A DNA stretch of 64,000 nucleotides from Leucobacter salsicius M1-8 (GCF_000350525.1 NZ_AOCN01000015.1:124001-188000), one strand, 5' to 3'. Shown: positions 1-9,348, numbered from the stretch's first letter. The notes: generated by a model from the letters alone, not told the origin. A program made the numbers and translations.

Positions 1-148
1 CCCAGCGAGGTGAAAACCGTAGACGTTCGTGCCAAACCTAGGCGCTCGTCACCAGATTGAGAAGGTGCTCCCGGGACTAGACGGGCACCTATCCAGCTGC
101 CTCGGGGCGCAGACGTGCACGCCCGCAGGGCATGCGGTGCCTCGCGCG
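1..148. other. Window edge, no gene recognised
   Basis: I see no convincing gene here. A weak inverted repeat (AGGTGC at 63-68 with GCACCT at 85-90, extended by CCG/CGG) lies downstream of the dcd stop codon and could act as its terminator, but there is no T-tract on the minus strand. I see no tRNA-like fold. Confidence 0.3.
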
Positions 149-754
149 TTACGCGCCGGGGGCGCCCGCTTCAGTGCGCGTCACGTCGGCGCGGTGAAAG
201 TTCAGGTGTGACCGCGAAGCGGTCGGCCCGCGCTGGCCGAGGTAGCGCGAGAAGGTCGCGCCCGAGCCGTACGGCCGGTCCGAGGGCGACGACAGCTGGA
301 AGAAGCACAGCTGGCCGATCTTCATGCCGGGCCACAGGCGAATGGGCAGCGTGGCTACGTTCGACAGTTCGAGGGTGACGTGCCCCGAGAAGCCGGGGTC
401 GATGAACCCGGCGGTCGAGTGGGTCAGGAGGCCGAGGCGGCCGAGCGAGCTCTTGCCCTCGAGGCGCGCGGCAACATCGTCGGGCAGGGTGACCTGCTCG
501 TAGGTCGAGCCGAGAACGAACTCGCCGGGGTGCAGAATGAAGCCCTCTTCGGGGTCGACCTCGATGAGGCGGGTCAGCTCGGGCTGATCCTGCGAAGGGT
601 CGATGACGGCATACTTGTGGTTGTCGAACAGCCGAAAGTAGCGGTCGAGGCGCACGTCAACGCTCGACGGCTGCACCATCTCGGGCTCGCTCGGGGAAAG
701 CCCGATGCGACCGGAAGCGAGTTCGGCCTGGATGTCACGATCAGAAAGCAGCAC
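149..754 (-). CDS. dcd: dCTP deaminase (probably bifunctional, dUMP-forming)
   Basis: Dcd deaminates dCTP in the cytosol to supply dUMP for thymidylate synthesis. The 201-residue product has the family hallmarks in order: an LLSDRDI start, [10 protein letters not shown] near residue 30, HPGEFVLGS near 80, the catalytic region [20 protein letters not shown], and [11 protein letters not shown]. It resembles the mycobacterial enzyme that makes dUMP directly from dCTP; that bifunctionality is inferred from overall similarity. I chose the GTG at 752-754 because family members begin at (M/V)LLSDRDI; the in-frame ATG 12 codons upstream adds residues not typical of the family. The C-terminal tail ([15 protein letters not shown]) is a little longer than usual. 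Confidence 0.95.
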   Translation of the reverse strand: MLLSDRDIQAELASGRIGLSPSEPEMVQPSSVDVRLDRYFRLFDNHKYAVIDPSQDQPELTRLIEVDPEEGFILHPGEFVLGSTYEQVTLPDDVAARLEGKSSLGRLGLLTHSTAGFIDPGFSGHVTLELSNVATLPIRLWPGMKIGQLCFFQLSSPSDRPYGSGATFSRYLGQRGPTASRSHLNFHRADVTRTEAGAPGA

Positions 755-820
755 GAACCCCAGTCTAATGCGCACCGCGCCGCCTAGCACGGGGCGCGCC
801 TCAGGTTGAGGCCGTGGGTG

Positions 821-1513
821 CTAGCGCGTGCCCGGATCGAGTGGTTCCGTGATGGCAAACAGCAACTCGGCGAGGCGCTCGCCGAGTTCGTCAAGGTCGG
901 CGCGCGAGCCGGGGCCAGCAAGCGCGGCAGCGCGCAGCGCCCGCTCGTAGACCCCACTCAACACTGGGATTGCGCGGTGCGTCGGCAGCGAGAACTTGCG
1001 GCCAGCTGCGGTGAGTACGCGCTCAACGACGCCGGAGATGCTCGCGTAGAAGCCGTACATAAATACCTCGTGACCGGGGGCCAGTTCGGGGTCGCGCATG
1101 GCGAGCAGCAGGAACTCGGCCTCGAGCACAAACCAGGCGGTCGCGTCGTCTGACGGGCCAAAGAACCGCGCGATGTACGAGGCCGCCTCGGTGGCATTCA
1201 GGCTGCCATCGTGCGAGGCGATGAGGGGTTCAAGTTCGAGAGCCTTCGATGCGACATCGTCGGCGCGGCGCCGAAACTCGCGCTCGAGTAGTGCCAGAAA
1301 CAGCTGTTCCTTGCTTGAGAAGTTTGAGTAAAAGGCGCCCCGGCTGAAGCCCGCACGGGCGCAAATTGCCTCGACTGAAGCCCCCTGCAGCCCGAGTTCC
1401 GTGAACACCTCGGTCGCAGCATCGAGCAAGCGCAGCTGCGTCTCGCGCCTGCGCGCGCTGGGCGGCGCGGCGGGCTCTTCGCCAGCGTCGAACTGCGTCT
1501 CCATGCGTTCCAT
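821..1513 (-). CDS. TetR/AcrR-family repressor, probable regulator of the MMPL operon
   Basis: The N-terminal third (residues about 22-70) is a TetR helix-turn-helix: ATEVFTELGLQGASVEAI, then CARAGFSRGAFYSNFSSKEQ, with the F-Y-x-x-F-x-S-K-E turn typical of the family. The C-terminal ligand-binding half is divergent and the effector cannot be read from it. The gene is divergent from the MMPL transporter at 1776, and the shared intergenic region carries two copies of GATACA-N4-TGTATC, the expected form of a TetR operator. Repression of itself and of MMPL/YhgE is an inference from this layout. A start three codons further in (ATG at 1502-1504) is also possible. Confidence 0.88.
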   Translation of the reverse strand: MERMETQFDAGEEPAAPPSARRRETQLRLLDAATEVFTELGLQGASVEAICARAGFSRGAFYSNFSSKEQLFLALLEREFRRRADDVASKALELEPLIASHDGSLNATEAASYIARFFGPSDDATAWFVLEAEFLLLAMRDPELAPGHEVFMYGFYASISGVVERVLTAAGRKFSLPTHRAIPVLSGVYERALRAAALAGPGSRADLDELGERLAELLFAITEPLDPGTR

Positions 1514-1677
1514 CCCTCTATTCTTGCGCGGTGTGACTGGGCTGCGGCGGTATGCGCACGATCCGGATCGAAGCGGACGTGCCCCTCACTGCCCGCCGCA
1601 TCCGAGCGGCGCCCGCCTTCGCGAGCATCTGAGTGCGCGCTATGCGGGGGACACTCAGCAACCCGCGGGGCCTTGCG

Positions 1678-1715
1678 GATACACTACTGTATCGAACACG
1701 ATACATCACTGTATC
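1678..1715. promoter_or_regulatory. Tandem TetR-type operators upstream of the MMPL gene
   Basis: Two 16-bp palindromes of identical design, GATACACTACTGTATC at 1678-1693 and GATACATCACTGTATC at 1700-1715, share arms GATACA/TGTATC with a 4-base spacer. Their centres are 22 bp apart, about two helical turns. They lie 60-100 bp before the MMPL ATG and 165 bp or more from the TetR start, so the divergent TetR is the natural binder. This patch is also the most AT-rich stretch between the two genes. Confidence 0.8.
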
Positions 1716-1775
1716 GAAAGCCCCTTGCCTTGTGGTGAGCGGTGCCCGCATCGAACCGCAACCCGGAAGGTACGC

Positions 1776-4679
1776 ATGTCGACCGTCCTTTATGCTCTTG
1801 GCCGGTGGGCCACAAGAGCAAAGTTTCTTGTGCTCGCACTCTGGATCGCAGTGCTCATGCTCTTGGGCGCTGGCGCCGTGTTTTTGGGGCAGGGCGCCAA
1901 TGCGCCGATCTCAATTCCGGGCACCGAGTCGCAGGACGCCATCACTTCGCTCAGCCACACTTTCCCCGAGGTGAGCGGCACGAGCGCGACGGTGATCGTG
2001 GCGGCGGCGCCGGGTGAGAAGGTCACCGATGAGCCGTACCGGGACAGCATTATTCGGGCGACCCATGAGCTTGAGGGCATCACGGACGCCGTCGCCGTGC
2101 AGTCACCGTTCGCGGGAACCCAAGTCGACGCGACGGGCAAGGAAGCCGACCCCGGCACCGGGGGGCTCGCGGCCGACGAGAGCGCGGCGCTCATCACCGT
2201 GCAGCTCGATGCCGAAACGGGAAGCGTCGCCGAGTCCACCGAGGCGGGCATCAAGCAGGTCACGGACGACATTCGAGCTGAACTACCTCAGGGCGGCGAG
2301 ACCTCCTGGGGTGGCGATGCCTTCTCGGTCGCGGTGCCGGGCATCAGTCCCACCGAGGCTATCGGCGTGATCATCGCCTTCGTCGTGCTGCTGCTGACGC
2401 TCGGCTCGCTACTGGCCGCGGGCATGCCGCTCATTATTGCGATGATCGGTGTGGGCGTCTCGATCGCGGGCATCTTCTTCGTCACCGCGTTCGCCGAGCT
2501 AACGTCGACGACCCCCATGCTGGCGTTGATGCTGGGACTTGCGGTGGGCATCGACTACACGCTCTTCATCGTGAGCCGGCATCAAGAACAACTGCGCGCG
2601 GGCATGCCCATCAACGAATCGATTGCGCGCGCGACCGCGACGAGCGGTTCGGCCGTCGTGTTCGCCGGCCTCACCGTCATCATCGCGCTCGTGGGCCTCT
2701 CGGTCGCGGGTATCCCGTTCCTGACGGCGCTCGGCGTGGCCGCCGCGGCCGCCGTCGCGATCTCGGTGCTGATCGCGATCACGCTGACGCCCGCGATTCT
2801 CGCGATGGCTGGGATCCGGATCCTGCCGCGCAAGCACCGCCGCGCGCTCGCTGGGGCTAGCGCCGACGCCGACGCCGACGCCCCGACTGCCGCCGTGGCC
2901 CCCGCCCCGACCCGTGCCGACCGCTTCTTTGCCGGTTGGGTGCGCGGAGTGACCCGCAAGCCGCTCATCACCATCGTTGCCGTGCTCGCCGTGCTCGGCG
3001 TCGCGACGATCCCCGCCCTCGACCTGCGCCTTGCGCTGCCCAACGCGACCTCGCTCGAGGCCGACAACCCGGCGCGCGTGACCTATGAACTCACGGGCGA
3101 GCACTTCGGCGAGGGCTACAACGGCCCGCTGCTGCTCACTGGATCCATCATTGGCAGCACCGACCCGCTCGGGCTCATGGAAGACATCGCCAATGAGGTG
3201 CGCAAGGTGCCCGGCGTCGCCGACGTGCCCATGTCGACCCCCAACCAGGGCGCCGACACCGGCATCGTGCAGATCGTGCCCGAGGCCGGCCCGCATGCCG
3301 AAAGCACGACCGAGCTCGTGCACGCGCTGCGCGACAAGCACGATGAGTGGCAAGACAAGTTCGGCGTGAGCTTCGCGGTGACGGGCTTCACCGCCGTCGG
3401 CATCGACGTGTCGACGCTGCTGCTTGAAGCACTGGTGCCGTTTGGCATTCTCGTGGTTGGCCTGTCGTTGATTCTGCTCGCGATGGTGTTCCGCTCGGTG
3501 TGGGTGCCGATCAAGGCGACCCTCGGGTTCTTGCTCTCGGTAGGCACCGCGTTTGGCGCGGTCGTGGCAGTGTTCCAGTGGGGCTGGCTGGGCGACGCGC
3601 TCAACGTGCACTCGGCGGGGCCGGTGCTGAGCTTCATGCCGATCATCTTGATGGGTGTTCTGTTTGGCCTCGCGATGGACTACGAAGTGTTCCTGGTGGC
3701 CCGCATCCGCGAGGAGTACGTGCACGGTGCGAACGCACAAGACGCGATCAAACGCGGCTTCGTGGGCAGTGCGAAGGTCGTCACGGCCGCTGCCCTCATC
3801 ATGTTTGCCGTGTTCGCGGCGTTCGTGCCCGAGGGGGACCCGTCGATCAAGGTGATCGCACTGGGGCTTGCGGTCGGTGTATTCGTCGACGCGTTCATCG
3901 TGCGCATGACCCTCGTGCCGGCGGTGCTCGCGCTGCTCGGCGACCGTGCCTGGTGGATGCCGCGCTGGCTGTCGAAGATCCTGCCCTCGTTCGACGTCGA
4001 GGGTGAGGGCCTGACCCGCGAGATCGCGCACGAAAACTGGCCCGAGGACGCACCCAACTCCGCAATCGCGGCCGATCGGCTGCTCTTTGCGCACGGCGTC
4101 TCGGTGCCGCGGCTCCGGATCGCGCCGGGCGACACCCTGGTGCTCGATCCGCGAGCACCGGCGGCTCTACCCCTCGCACAGGCCCTGGTGGGGCGCGGCA
4201 AGTTTGTGGCCGGCACGCTGAAGGTTGCGGGCCTGCTGCTGCCCGAGCGCGGTGGAAGTCTGCGCGCCCGCGCAGCGTGGGCCGAGGCGGCCCAGCTCCG
4301 CGATGCGCTCAGCGACGGCCCGCGAGTACTCGTGCTCGATCTGCGCAAGGCGGCCACGCAGCCGCTCGATTACGCCGAAGTAGAGGGAGCTCGTTCCGCG
4401 CTGGCGGCGCTTGCTGCGCTGACCCGCCACGGCGACACCGGCCCCACCACGCTCGTGGTGCTCGGCAGCCGGGAGCACGCTGAACAGTTGCTGCCGCACG
4501 ACGCTCGGTTCGTTGAGCTGGATGATCCGGGGCAGCGTGATCTAGCCCAGCGTGATCCGGAGCTGGTTGGCGCCGCAGCGTCGCAGTCAGAGTATGCGCG
4601 GGAGGTTCCGCGCATGACGACCCCAGTAACGGAACAATCCCCGCATATTTTCCAGACCCCCGAGGAGGGCACCCGATGA
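1776..4679 (+). CDS. MMPL/RND-family exporter with a C-terminal cytosolic extension
   Basis: This is a 967-residue integral membrane transporter of the MMPL (YdfJ-like) family. Residues about 15-38 form the first membrane segment, followed by an extracytoplasmic domain and then the first MMPL membrane bundle, with GLAVGIDYTLFIVSRHQEQL near residue 250. The second half repeats the design, with GLAMDYEVFLVARIREEYV near residue 630. From about residue 735 a roughly 230-residue soluble tail follows, far longer than the membrane core needs. Part of it (about 760-910) has the layout of an ABC ATPase without a Walker A (see findings). I chose ATG 1776 because it precedes the membrane segment and lies behind the operators; the frame upstream has no family similarity. 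The stop overlaps the next gene by ATGA, so the two are probably co-translated. Confidence 0.93.
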   Translation: MSTVLYALGRWATRAKFLVLALWIAVLMLLGAGAVFLGQGANAPISIPGTESQDAITSLSHTFPEVSGTSATVIVAAAPGEKVTDEPYRDSIIRATHELEGITDAVAVQSPFAGTQVDATGKEADPGTGGLAADESAALITVQLDAETGSVAESTEAGIKQVTDDIRAELPQGGETSWGGDAFSVAVPGISPTEAIGVIIAFVVLLLTLGSLLAAGMPLIIAMIGVGVSIAGIFFVTAFAELTSTTPMLALMLGLAVGIDYTLFIVSRHQEQLRAGMPINESIARATATSGSAVVFAGLTVIIALVGLSVAGIPFLTALGVAAAAAVAISVLIAITLTPAILAMAGIRILPRKHRRALAGASADADADAPTAAVAPAPTRADRFFAGWVRGVTRKPLITIVAVLAVLGVATIPALDLRLALPNATSLEADNPARVTYELTGEHFGEGYNGPLLLTGSIIGSTDPLGLMEDIANEVRKVPGVADVPMSTPNQGADTGIVQIVPEAGPHAESTTELVHALRDKHDEWQDKFGVSFAVTGFTAVGIDVSTLLLEALVPFGILVVGLSLILLAMVFRSVWVPIKATLGFLLSVGTAFGAVVAVFQWGWLGDALNVHSAGPVLSFMPIILMGVLFGLAMDYEVFLVARIREEYVHGANAQDAIKRGFVGSAKVVTAAALIMFAVFAAFVPEGDPSIKVIALGLAVGVFVDAFIVRMTLVPAVLALLGDRAWWMPRWLSKILPSFDVEGEGLTREIAHENWPEDAPNSAIAADRLLFAHGVSVPRLRIAPGDTLVLDPRAPAALPLAQALVGRGKFVAGTLKVAGLLLPERGGSLRARAAWAEAAQLRDALSDGPRVLVLDLRKAATQPLDYAEVEGARSALAALAALTRHGDTGPTTLVVLGSREHAEQLLPHDARFVELDDPGQRDLAQRDPELVGAAASQSEYAREVPRMTTPVTEQSPHIFQTPEEGTR
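4591..4651. repeat. Imperfect palindrome of the GCGGGGG family inside the MMPL 3' end
   Basis: The left arm (TATGCG, bulged C, GGGA, one mismatch, GTTCCG, about 4593-4610) pairs with the right arm (CGGAAC at 4630-4635, TCCC, then CGCATA ending near 4648). The right arm shares CCCCGCATATTTT with the palindrome at 43,670-43,738 and has a similar CGGAA block. It lies in codons for the last 30 or so residues of the MMPL protein. Confidence 0.45.
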
Positions 4680-6967
4680 GCGCATCGCTTTCACGCCTGA
4701 AGGGCACGAAGCCCGTGCGCTGGAGCACGATTCTCGGGATTCTGCTCGTGCCGCTGACCGTGGCCGGGGTGCTGCTGTGGGGGCTGTGGAACCCGACCGA
4801 GCGGCTCGGCACCATCACCGCGGCCGTTGTGAACCTCGACGAGCCGGTCGAACTTGACGGACAGCTGGTGCCGCTGGGCCGCGTGCTCTCCGCCGAGTTG
4901 ATTACGAACGGCACCGAGTCGACCGATGAGGGGGAAACCACTCAGAACTTCACGTGGGTGCTGACCGACGAGAGCGACGCGCAAGCGGGCCTCGACGACG
5001 GCACCTATGCGACCGTCATCACCATCCCGAAGAACTTCTCGGCCGCGGCGACCTCGCTCTCGGGCGACCCCGACGAGGCCGAGCAGGCCCACATCGAGAT
5101 CGCCGAGAGTGATCGCGGCCGCCTCATCGACACCGCGCTTTCGGGCATCGTCACTCAGACCGCGACGAGTGTGCTGAACCAGCAGCTTGGCGAGCAGTTT
5201 GTGGGCAGTGTGTTTGTTGGCATGACCGAGCTGCAGTCCGGCATCAGCGATGCCGCCGATGGTGCGGATGCGCTGGCTGGCGGCGGCACAAAGCTCGCCG
5301 AGGGCGCGACGCAGCTGGCCGACGGAACGATCCTGCTCGCCGACGGCACGCGGCAGCTCGCGGATGGCGCGGGTGAACTGTCTGCGGGCGCCGGATCCCT
5401 CGCGGGCGGCGCCTCGGACCTCGCGAATGGAGCCGGCGCGTTGTCAGCCGGTGCTTCGGGCGTCGCGACTGGCACGAAGGGCATCGCCGATGGAGCGAGC
5501 TCACTGTCAGACGGGATTTCGGGCTTCGCGCAGGGGCTGCGCGAGTTCGCCCAGGGGAACGGGACACCCGGGAACCCGGGTCTCTCGGGCTTCGCCACGG
5601 GCATGGACCAGCTTGCGGGCGGTGCCCGGGTACTCGCGACCGGTGACGGGACCGACGCGAACACAGGGCTCGCCGGACTGTCGGACGGTGTCGCGCAGTA
5701 CACCGACGGCATCAACAGCATGCTCGACCAGGTGACGGCCGGAAGTGACGTCGTGATTCAGCAGCTCAACGCCACGCGTGCGGCGATCGAGGACGGCACA
5801 ATACCGATGCCCGACCAGGAGGCGAAGGACAAGGCGATCGCGGCAATTGACCAGGCGCTTGCGGGGCTGAACGGTGCGATCCCCGAGATCGATAACCTGA
5901 AGAATGCGGGCACCGCGCTGAAGGCTGGCGCGGCGCAAGCCGCGGCCGGTGGAGAACAACTGGCGCAGGGCGTCGCAGCCTCGGCTGCTGGCGCACACGA
6001 CCTGTCCAATGGCGCTAACGTGCTCGTCGACGGCGCGGACAAGCTCGCGGGTGGCGCGGCGGGTCTCGCAAGCGGCAGCAGCCAGCTGGCGACTGGCGCT
6101 GAGCAGTTGTCGGGCGGTGTCTCCGGCGTGGCCGCAGGCGCTGGCGCGCTGTCGACCGGTGCTGCGGGGCTTGCCGAGGGCACTGCAGGGCTCGCGACGG
6201 GTACGTCCGAGCTCGCCGCTGGTGTGCCTGAACTCGCCGACGGCGCGACGCAGCTCGCTGACGGCGCCGATAAGTCAGCCAAGGGCGCCAAGACCCTGGC
6301 CGAGGGTCTCGGGGAAGCCGCGAGTGGAATCCCCAACTACACCGAGGGCCAGCGCGACAAGATCTCGAAGACCGCGATCACGCCGGTGAAGGCCGAGGGC
6401 GCAAGCGATGAGCTGTTCAACTCGTCGGGTGTGCCGCTGTTCGCGGGCATTGCCCTGTGGGCGGGCGCACTCGCCATGTTTATGCTGCTTGCGCCGCTGT
6501 GGCGGCGCACCCGGGACGCGGCCCGAGGGGTCGGCTGGATCACGCTGCGCAGTGCGCTGCCAGCCGCCGCGATCGGCGCGGCCCAGGGCGCGATCGCCGG
6601 CATCGCGCTGCCAATTGCCCTCGGGTACGGCGTCACGCAGGGCCTCGCTTTCTTCGGCCTCGCGGTGCTCGCGGGTGTCGCCTTCTCGTTGCTAGTGCAG
6701 GGCCTCGCGGCGCTGCTGGGCGGGGTCGGCCGGTTCATCGCATTCACGCTGCTCGTGGTGGCGTTTGCGGTGGGGATTGTGTCGACTGTTCCCGGGCCGC
6801 TGGCCGCAGTCGGGGATGCGAGCCCCATTGGAGCCGCGCTCGCTGGCTTCCAGTCGGTTGCGACCGACGCGGCGGGCGCCGGAATGGCTGCGATCGTGTT
6901 GACGCTGTGGGCGGCGGGAGGCCTCGTGCTCACCGCGCTCGCGGTGGCACGCGCCCGCAAGGGGTAA
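4676..6967 (+). CDS. YhgE/Pip-family membrane protein
   Basis: This 763-residue protein has the YhgE/Pip layout: one N-terminal membrane segment (residues about 17-37), a conserved extracytoplasmic start (TITAAVVNLDEPVELDGQLV), a long repetitive middle (about 170-560), and a C-terminal bundle of membrane segments (about 580-760). The middle consists of short near-heptad units such as LADGA, LAGGA, LSAGA and LATGA, consistent with a long helical coiled structure outside the cell. YhgE/Pip relatives include a phage-infection protein and a type VII secretion component; the substrate here is unknown. It overlaps the MMPL gene by ATGA and probably forms one TetR-controlled export operon with it. 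Confidence 0.9.
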   Translation: MSASLSRLKGTKPVRWSTILGILLVPLTVAGVLLWGLWNPTERLGTITAAVVNLDEPVELDGQLVPLGRVLSAELITNGTESTDEGETTQNFTWVLTDESDAQAGLDDGTYATVITIPKNFSAAATSLSGDPDEAEQAHIEIAESDRGRLIDTALSGIVTQTATSVLNQQLGEQFVGSVFVGMTELQSGISDAADGADALAGGGTKLAEGATQLADGTILLADGTRQLADGAGELSAGAGSLAGGASDLANGAGALSAGASGVATGTKGIADGASSLSDGISGFAQGLREFAQGNGTPGNPGLSGFATGMDQLAGGARVLATGDGTDANTGLAGLSDGVAQYTDGINSMLDQVTAGSDVVIQQLNATRAAIEDGTIPMPDQEAKDKAIAAIDQALAGLNGAIPEIDNLKNAGTALKAGAAQAAAGGEQLAQGVAASAAGAHDLSNGANVLVDGADKLAGGAAGLASGSSQLATGAEQLSGGVSGVAAGAGALSTGAAGLAEGTAGLATGTSELAAGVPELADGATQLADGADKSAKGAKTLAEGLGEAASGIPNYTEGQRDKISKTAITPVKAEGASDELFNSSGVPLFAGIALWAGALAMFMLLAPLWRRTRDAARGVGWITLRSALPAAAIGAAQGAIAGIALPIALGYGVTQGLAFFGLAVLAGVAFSLLVQGLAALLGGVGRFIAFTLLVVAFAVGIVSTVPGPLAAVGDASPIGAALAGFQSVATDAAGAGMAAIVLTLWAAGGLVLTALAVARARKG

Positions 6968-7054
6968 CGGCGCTCCCAGCGGGCAAGGGCAAGGGTGCGG
7001 GCGAGGGACGAAGAGCGAGGAGCGCTTGGGCGGCCGGGTGAGTAGGCTCAAGAC

Positions 7055-8062
7055 ATGATGCGCGCGATCGTTGCCCAGCACACCGGCGGCCCTGAGGTCC
7101 TCAGCCTCGCCTCGGTGCCGGCCCCCATTCCCGGCCCCGGCGAGCTGCTCGTCGAGACCATTGCTGCTGGGGTGAACTTTATCGACACCTACAAGCGCTC
7201 GGGGCTCTACCCCGTGCCATTCCCCTTCACCCCGGGTGCCGAGGCCTGCGGCCGCGTCATCGCGGTCGGGCCCCCGGTGGCTGCGGCGCCTGCGATGGGC
7301 GATCCGGATCAGCCTGCCGCCGAGCCCATCAGAGCGGGTGACCTGGTCACGACCGCCGAGGGCGTGGGCACGTACGCTGAACAGTTCGTCGTCAAGGCGG
7401 CCCGCGCGGTGCGGGTGCCTGAGGGAGTGAGCCCGGAGGTCGCGGCCGCATTGCCCCTGCAGGGTCTCACGGCGCACTACCTGGCGAACTCGATCGTGCG
7501 GCTCGGCCCCGGTGACACCGCGCTCGTGCACGCGGGTGCGGGCGGGGTCGGGCTGCTGCTCACCCAGTTGCTCGCGGCGCGGGCCGTGCGCGTGATCACG
7601 ACGGTGTCGACGCCCGAGAAACAGGAGCTCAGCGTGCGCGCCGGGGCGCTCTTCGCCACGGGCTACGACGGGTTTGCCGATCGGGTGCTTGAAATGACGG
7701 GCGGCGAGGGCGTGAAAGCTGTGTTCGACGGGGTCGGGCAGTCGACGTTCGACGATTCGCTGCGGTCGCTGCGCGTGCGCGGGGATCTCGTGCTCTACGG
7801 TGCGGCGAGTGGGCCGGTACCGCCGTTCGACCTGCAGCGCTTGAACTCGGGCGGATCGCTCCGGGTAACGCGCCCCACGCTCGCGCACTTCCTCCGCACC
7901 CCCGAGGAGCGCGCGAAGCGATACGAAGACTTGTTCACCGGGGTCGTCGGGGGTGTACTCGACGTGCGTATCGGTGCCCGGTTCCCGCTCGCCGAAGCTG
8001 CTGCCGCCCACGCGGCGCTTGAGGGCCGTGGCACGACGGGCAAGGTAATTCTCGAGGTGTGA
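7055..8062 (+). CDS. Zinc-independent NADPH:quinone oxidoreductase
   Basis: This is a 335-residue medium-chain dehydrogenase/reductase of the quinone-oxidoreductase branch. It has the family signature AGVNFIDTYKRSGLYP near residue 38, FTPGAEACGRVIAVG near 58, the nucleotide-binding HAGAGGVGLLLTQL near 160, and FDGVGQSTFDDSL near 228. No zinc-binding cysteine set is present. It probably reduces quinones with NADPH in the cytosol. The next codon is also ATG (7058), so the start may be three bases later; MRAIV is the usual family beginning. It is transcribed alone and the next gene is convergent. Confidence 0.92.
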   Translation: MMRAIVAQHTGGPEVLSLASVPAPIPGPGELLVETIAAGVNFIDTYKRSGLYPVPFPFTPGAEACGRVIAVGPPVAAAPAMGDPDQPAAEPIRAGDLVTTAEGVGTYAEQFVVKAARAVRVPEGVSPEVAAALPLQGLTAHYLANSIVRLGPGDTALVHAGAGGVGLLLTQLLAARAVRVITTVSTPEKQELSVRAGALFATGYDGFADRVLEMTGGEGVKAVFDGVGQSTFDDSLRSLRVRGDLVLYGAASGPVPPFDLQRLNSGGSLRVTRPTLAHFLRTPEERAKRYEDLFTGVVGGVLDVRIGARFPLAEAAAAHAALEGRGTTGKVILEV

Positions 8063-8088
8063 TTCTCGGAGCGTGATTCTCGAGCTGG

Positions 8089-9348
8089 CTAAGGGGTTGG
8101 TGGCCCGGGCGTATCGCGAGGGTCTTGCTCTGTGTGGTCTTGATCCTCGAGGGGTGAGCCTCCGGATTCCGATTCGAGCTGGTGCCCGAGCCCGATCGTT
8201 TCGAGGAAGTTGGGGTCACTGAGGGCGCCTGCGCCGAACGGATACGGATTCGCATCGCCGTTCTGCACGATCTCGCGGTACTCGGGCGTCAGGTCCCTGA
8301 TGAGTTTGAGTACCGCACGGGTTGACTCGTCGGGCACGCCCGAACGGGCATTGGCCCAGGTGACGATCGCGGTCAGCAAGCGTGGAAGCTGCAGCAGGAC
8401 ACGATCCGGCGCTAGATACTTGCGTGGATACAGGTCGAGCATGAGGTACTCGACGAACGTGGGGCCCCAGCGCAGGGCGTCGCCAGTGCCGTAATCGTGT
8501 TGCAGCTCGAGCACGAGCCCGACCTCGTCACGCATCTCCGGGGGGAGGGCCTGGCCATCGGGAGAGGCCGCAAATTCGTGCTCGAGCTGATCGCGCAGGG
8601 CGGCCTGTGCGGCTTCATGCTGCGCGTCGAAGTCGGTGCCGGAGTCGTCAGGGTTGGCCGGCAGGAGCCGCAGTAGCCACTCGAGGGCGGGCTTCGTGGC
8701 GGGCCAGCTGTCGGTTTCGACGGGCGGGAACAGGTGTTCCGTGAACTCCAGGGCCTCCAAGAGGAGGTCTCGGGTGGTGACGAGGTCGAGGTCGCGCATG
8801 ACCGTGCGGGCCGATACGTCTGCGGGTAGATCGCCAAAGGCCGTCGTAATTGCGACGGGTAGGAGATAGGCGTCATCGAGGCTTGTCGTGCCGAGATGCT
8901 GCAAGGCGCAGGCCATAGTGATGGCGTGGCCGTCGACGTGCACCTCGAGCAGTACGGTTTCTTCCTCGCCGAAGTGATCGCCCATCGACATTGCACGGGC
9001 CACGGTGGCGCGGTCGAGTGCGTCGAGCCAGTCGGGGTGCTCGCGCGTGCTCACCGAGTTGAGCACCCGGCGGCGCAACATGTCGTCGCCCAGCATCTCG
9101 GCCCAGACCCGCAGCACCGCGTTGGTTTCAGGGGTGTCCGACTCCACAAACACGGGGGCGAGTTCGAGCACTGCGAAGGCGTAGGGGTAAGCCTCGCCGG
9201 GGGTGGTTTCGCGCTGTGCTTGGAACTCGTCATCAGCGACATCCTGCAGCGCGGCGAGCATGCTGGCACCCTCGATGAGAGCGGCCGGGGAGGGGCTCTT
9301 TAGGGCGGTGCGCAGTTCTTCGATGAACTGAGGCTCGTCGGTGTGCAT
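8089..9348 (-). CDS. Hypothetical protein, 419 residues
   Basis: I do not recognise this family. The protein is soluble, acidic and mostly predicted helical, with no signal peptide or membrane segment. Visible blocks are a helical N-terminus (MHTDEPQFIEELRTALKS), a central HVDGHAITMACALQHLG, and a C-terminal half with WGPTFVEYLMLDLYPRKYL and LTPEYREIVQNG. The last 25 residues are low-complexity and charged. Codon use matches its neighbours, so it is likely a real native gene. It is convergent with the quinone reductase (27 bp apart), and the lipoate ligase ends 21 bp upstream on the same strand, so the two may be co-transcribed. Nothing seen indicates a function. Confidence 0.75.
   Translation of the reverse strand: MHTDEPQFIEELRTALKSPSPAALIEGASMLAALQDVADDEFQAQRETTPGEAYPYAFAVLELAPVFVESDTPETNAVLRVWAEMLGDDMLRRRVLNSVSTREHPDWLDALDRATVARAMSMGDHFGEEETVLLEVHVDGHAITMACALQHLGTTSLDDAYLLPVAITTAFGDLPADVSARTVMRDLDLVTTRDLLLEALEFTEHLFPPVETDSWPATKPALEWLLRLLPANPDDSGTDFDAQHEAAQAALRDQLEHEFAASPDGQALPPEMRDEVGLVLELQHDYGTGDALRWGPTFVEYLMLDLYPRKYLAPDRVLLQLPRLLTAIVTWANARSGVPDESTRAVLKLIRDLTPEYREIVQNGDANPYPFGAGALSDPNFLETIGLGHQLESESGGSPLEDQDHTEQDPRDTPGPPTP

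Noticed and set aside
1641-1650. TATGCGGGGG upstream of the MMPL gene as another member of the palindrome family
   Set aside because: No matching right arm could be found nearby.
2499-4094. Long open frame on the minus strand opposite the MMPL gene (531 codons)
   Set aside because: Composition is rich in His, Arg, Asp and Glu with no domain, as expected from the complement of GC-rich codons; the plus-strand gene is certain.
5230-6330. CRISPR-like or satellite repeat in the YhgE gene
   Set aside because: The repetition is at protein level (LADGA-type heptads) and the DNA units differ; there are no spacers.
6692-8011. 439-codon minus-strand frame opposite the quinone reductase
   Set aside because: No family similarity; the reductase on the plus strand is well supported.
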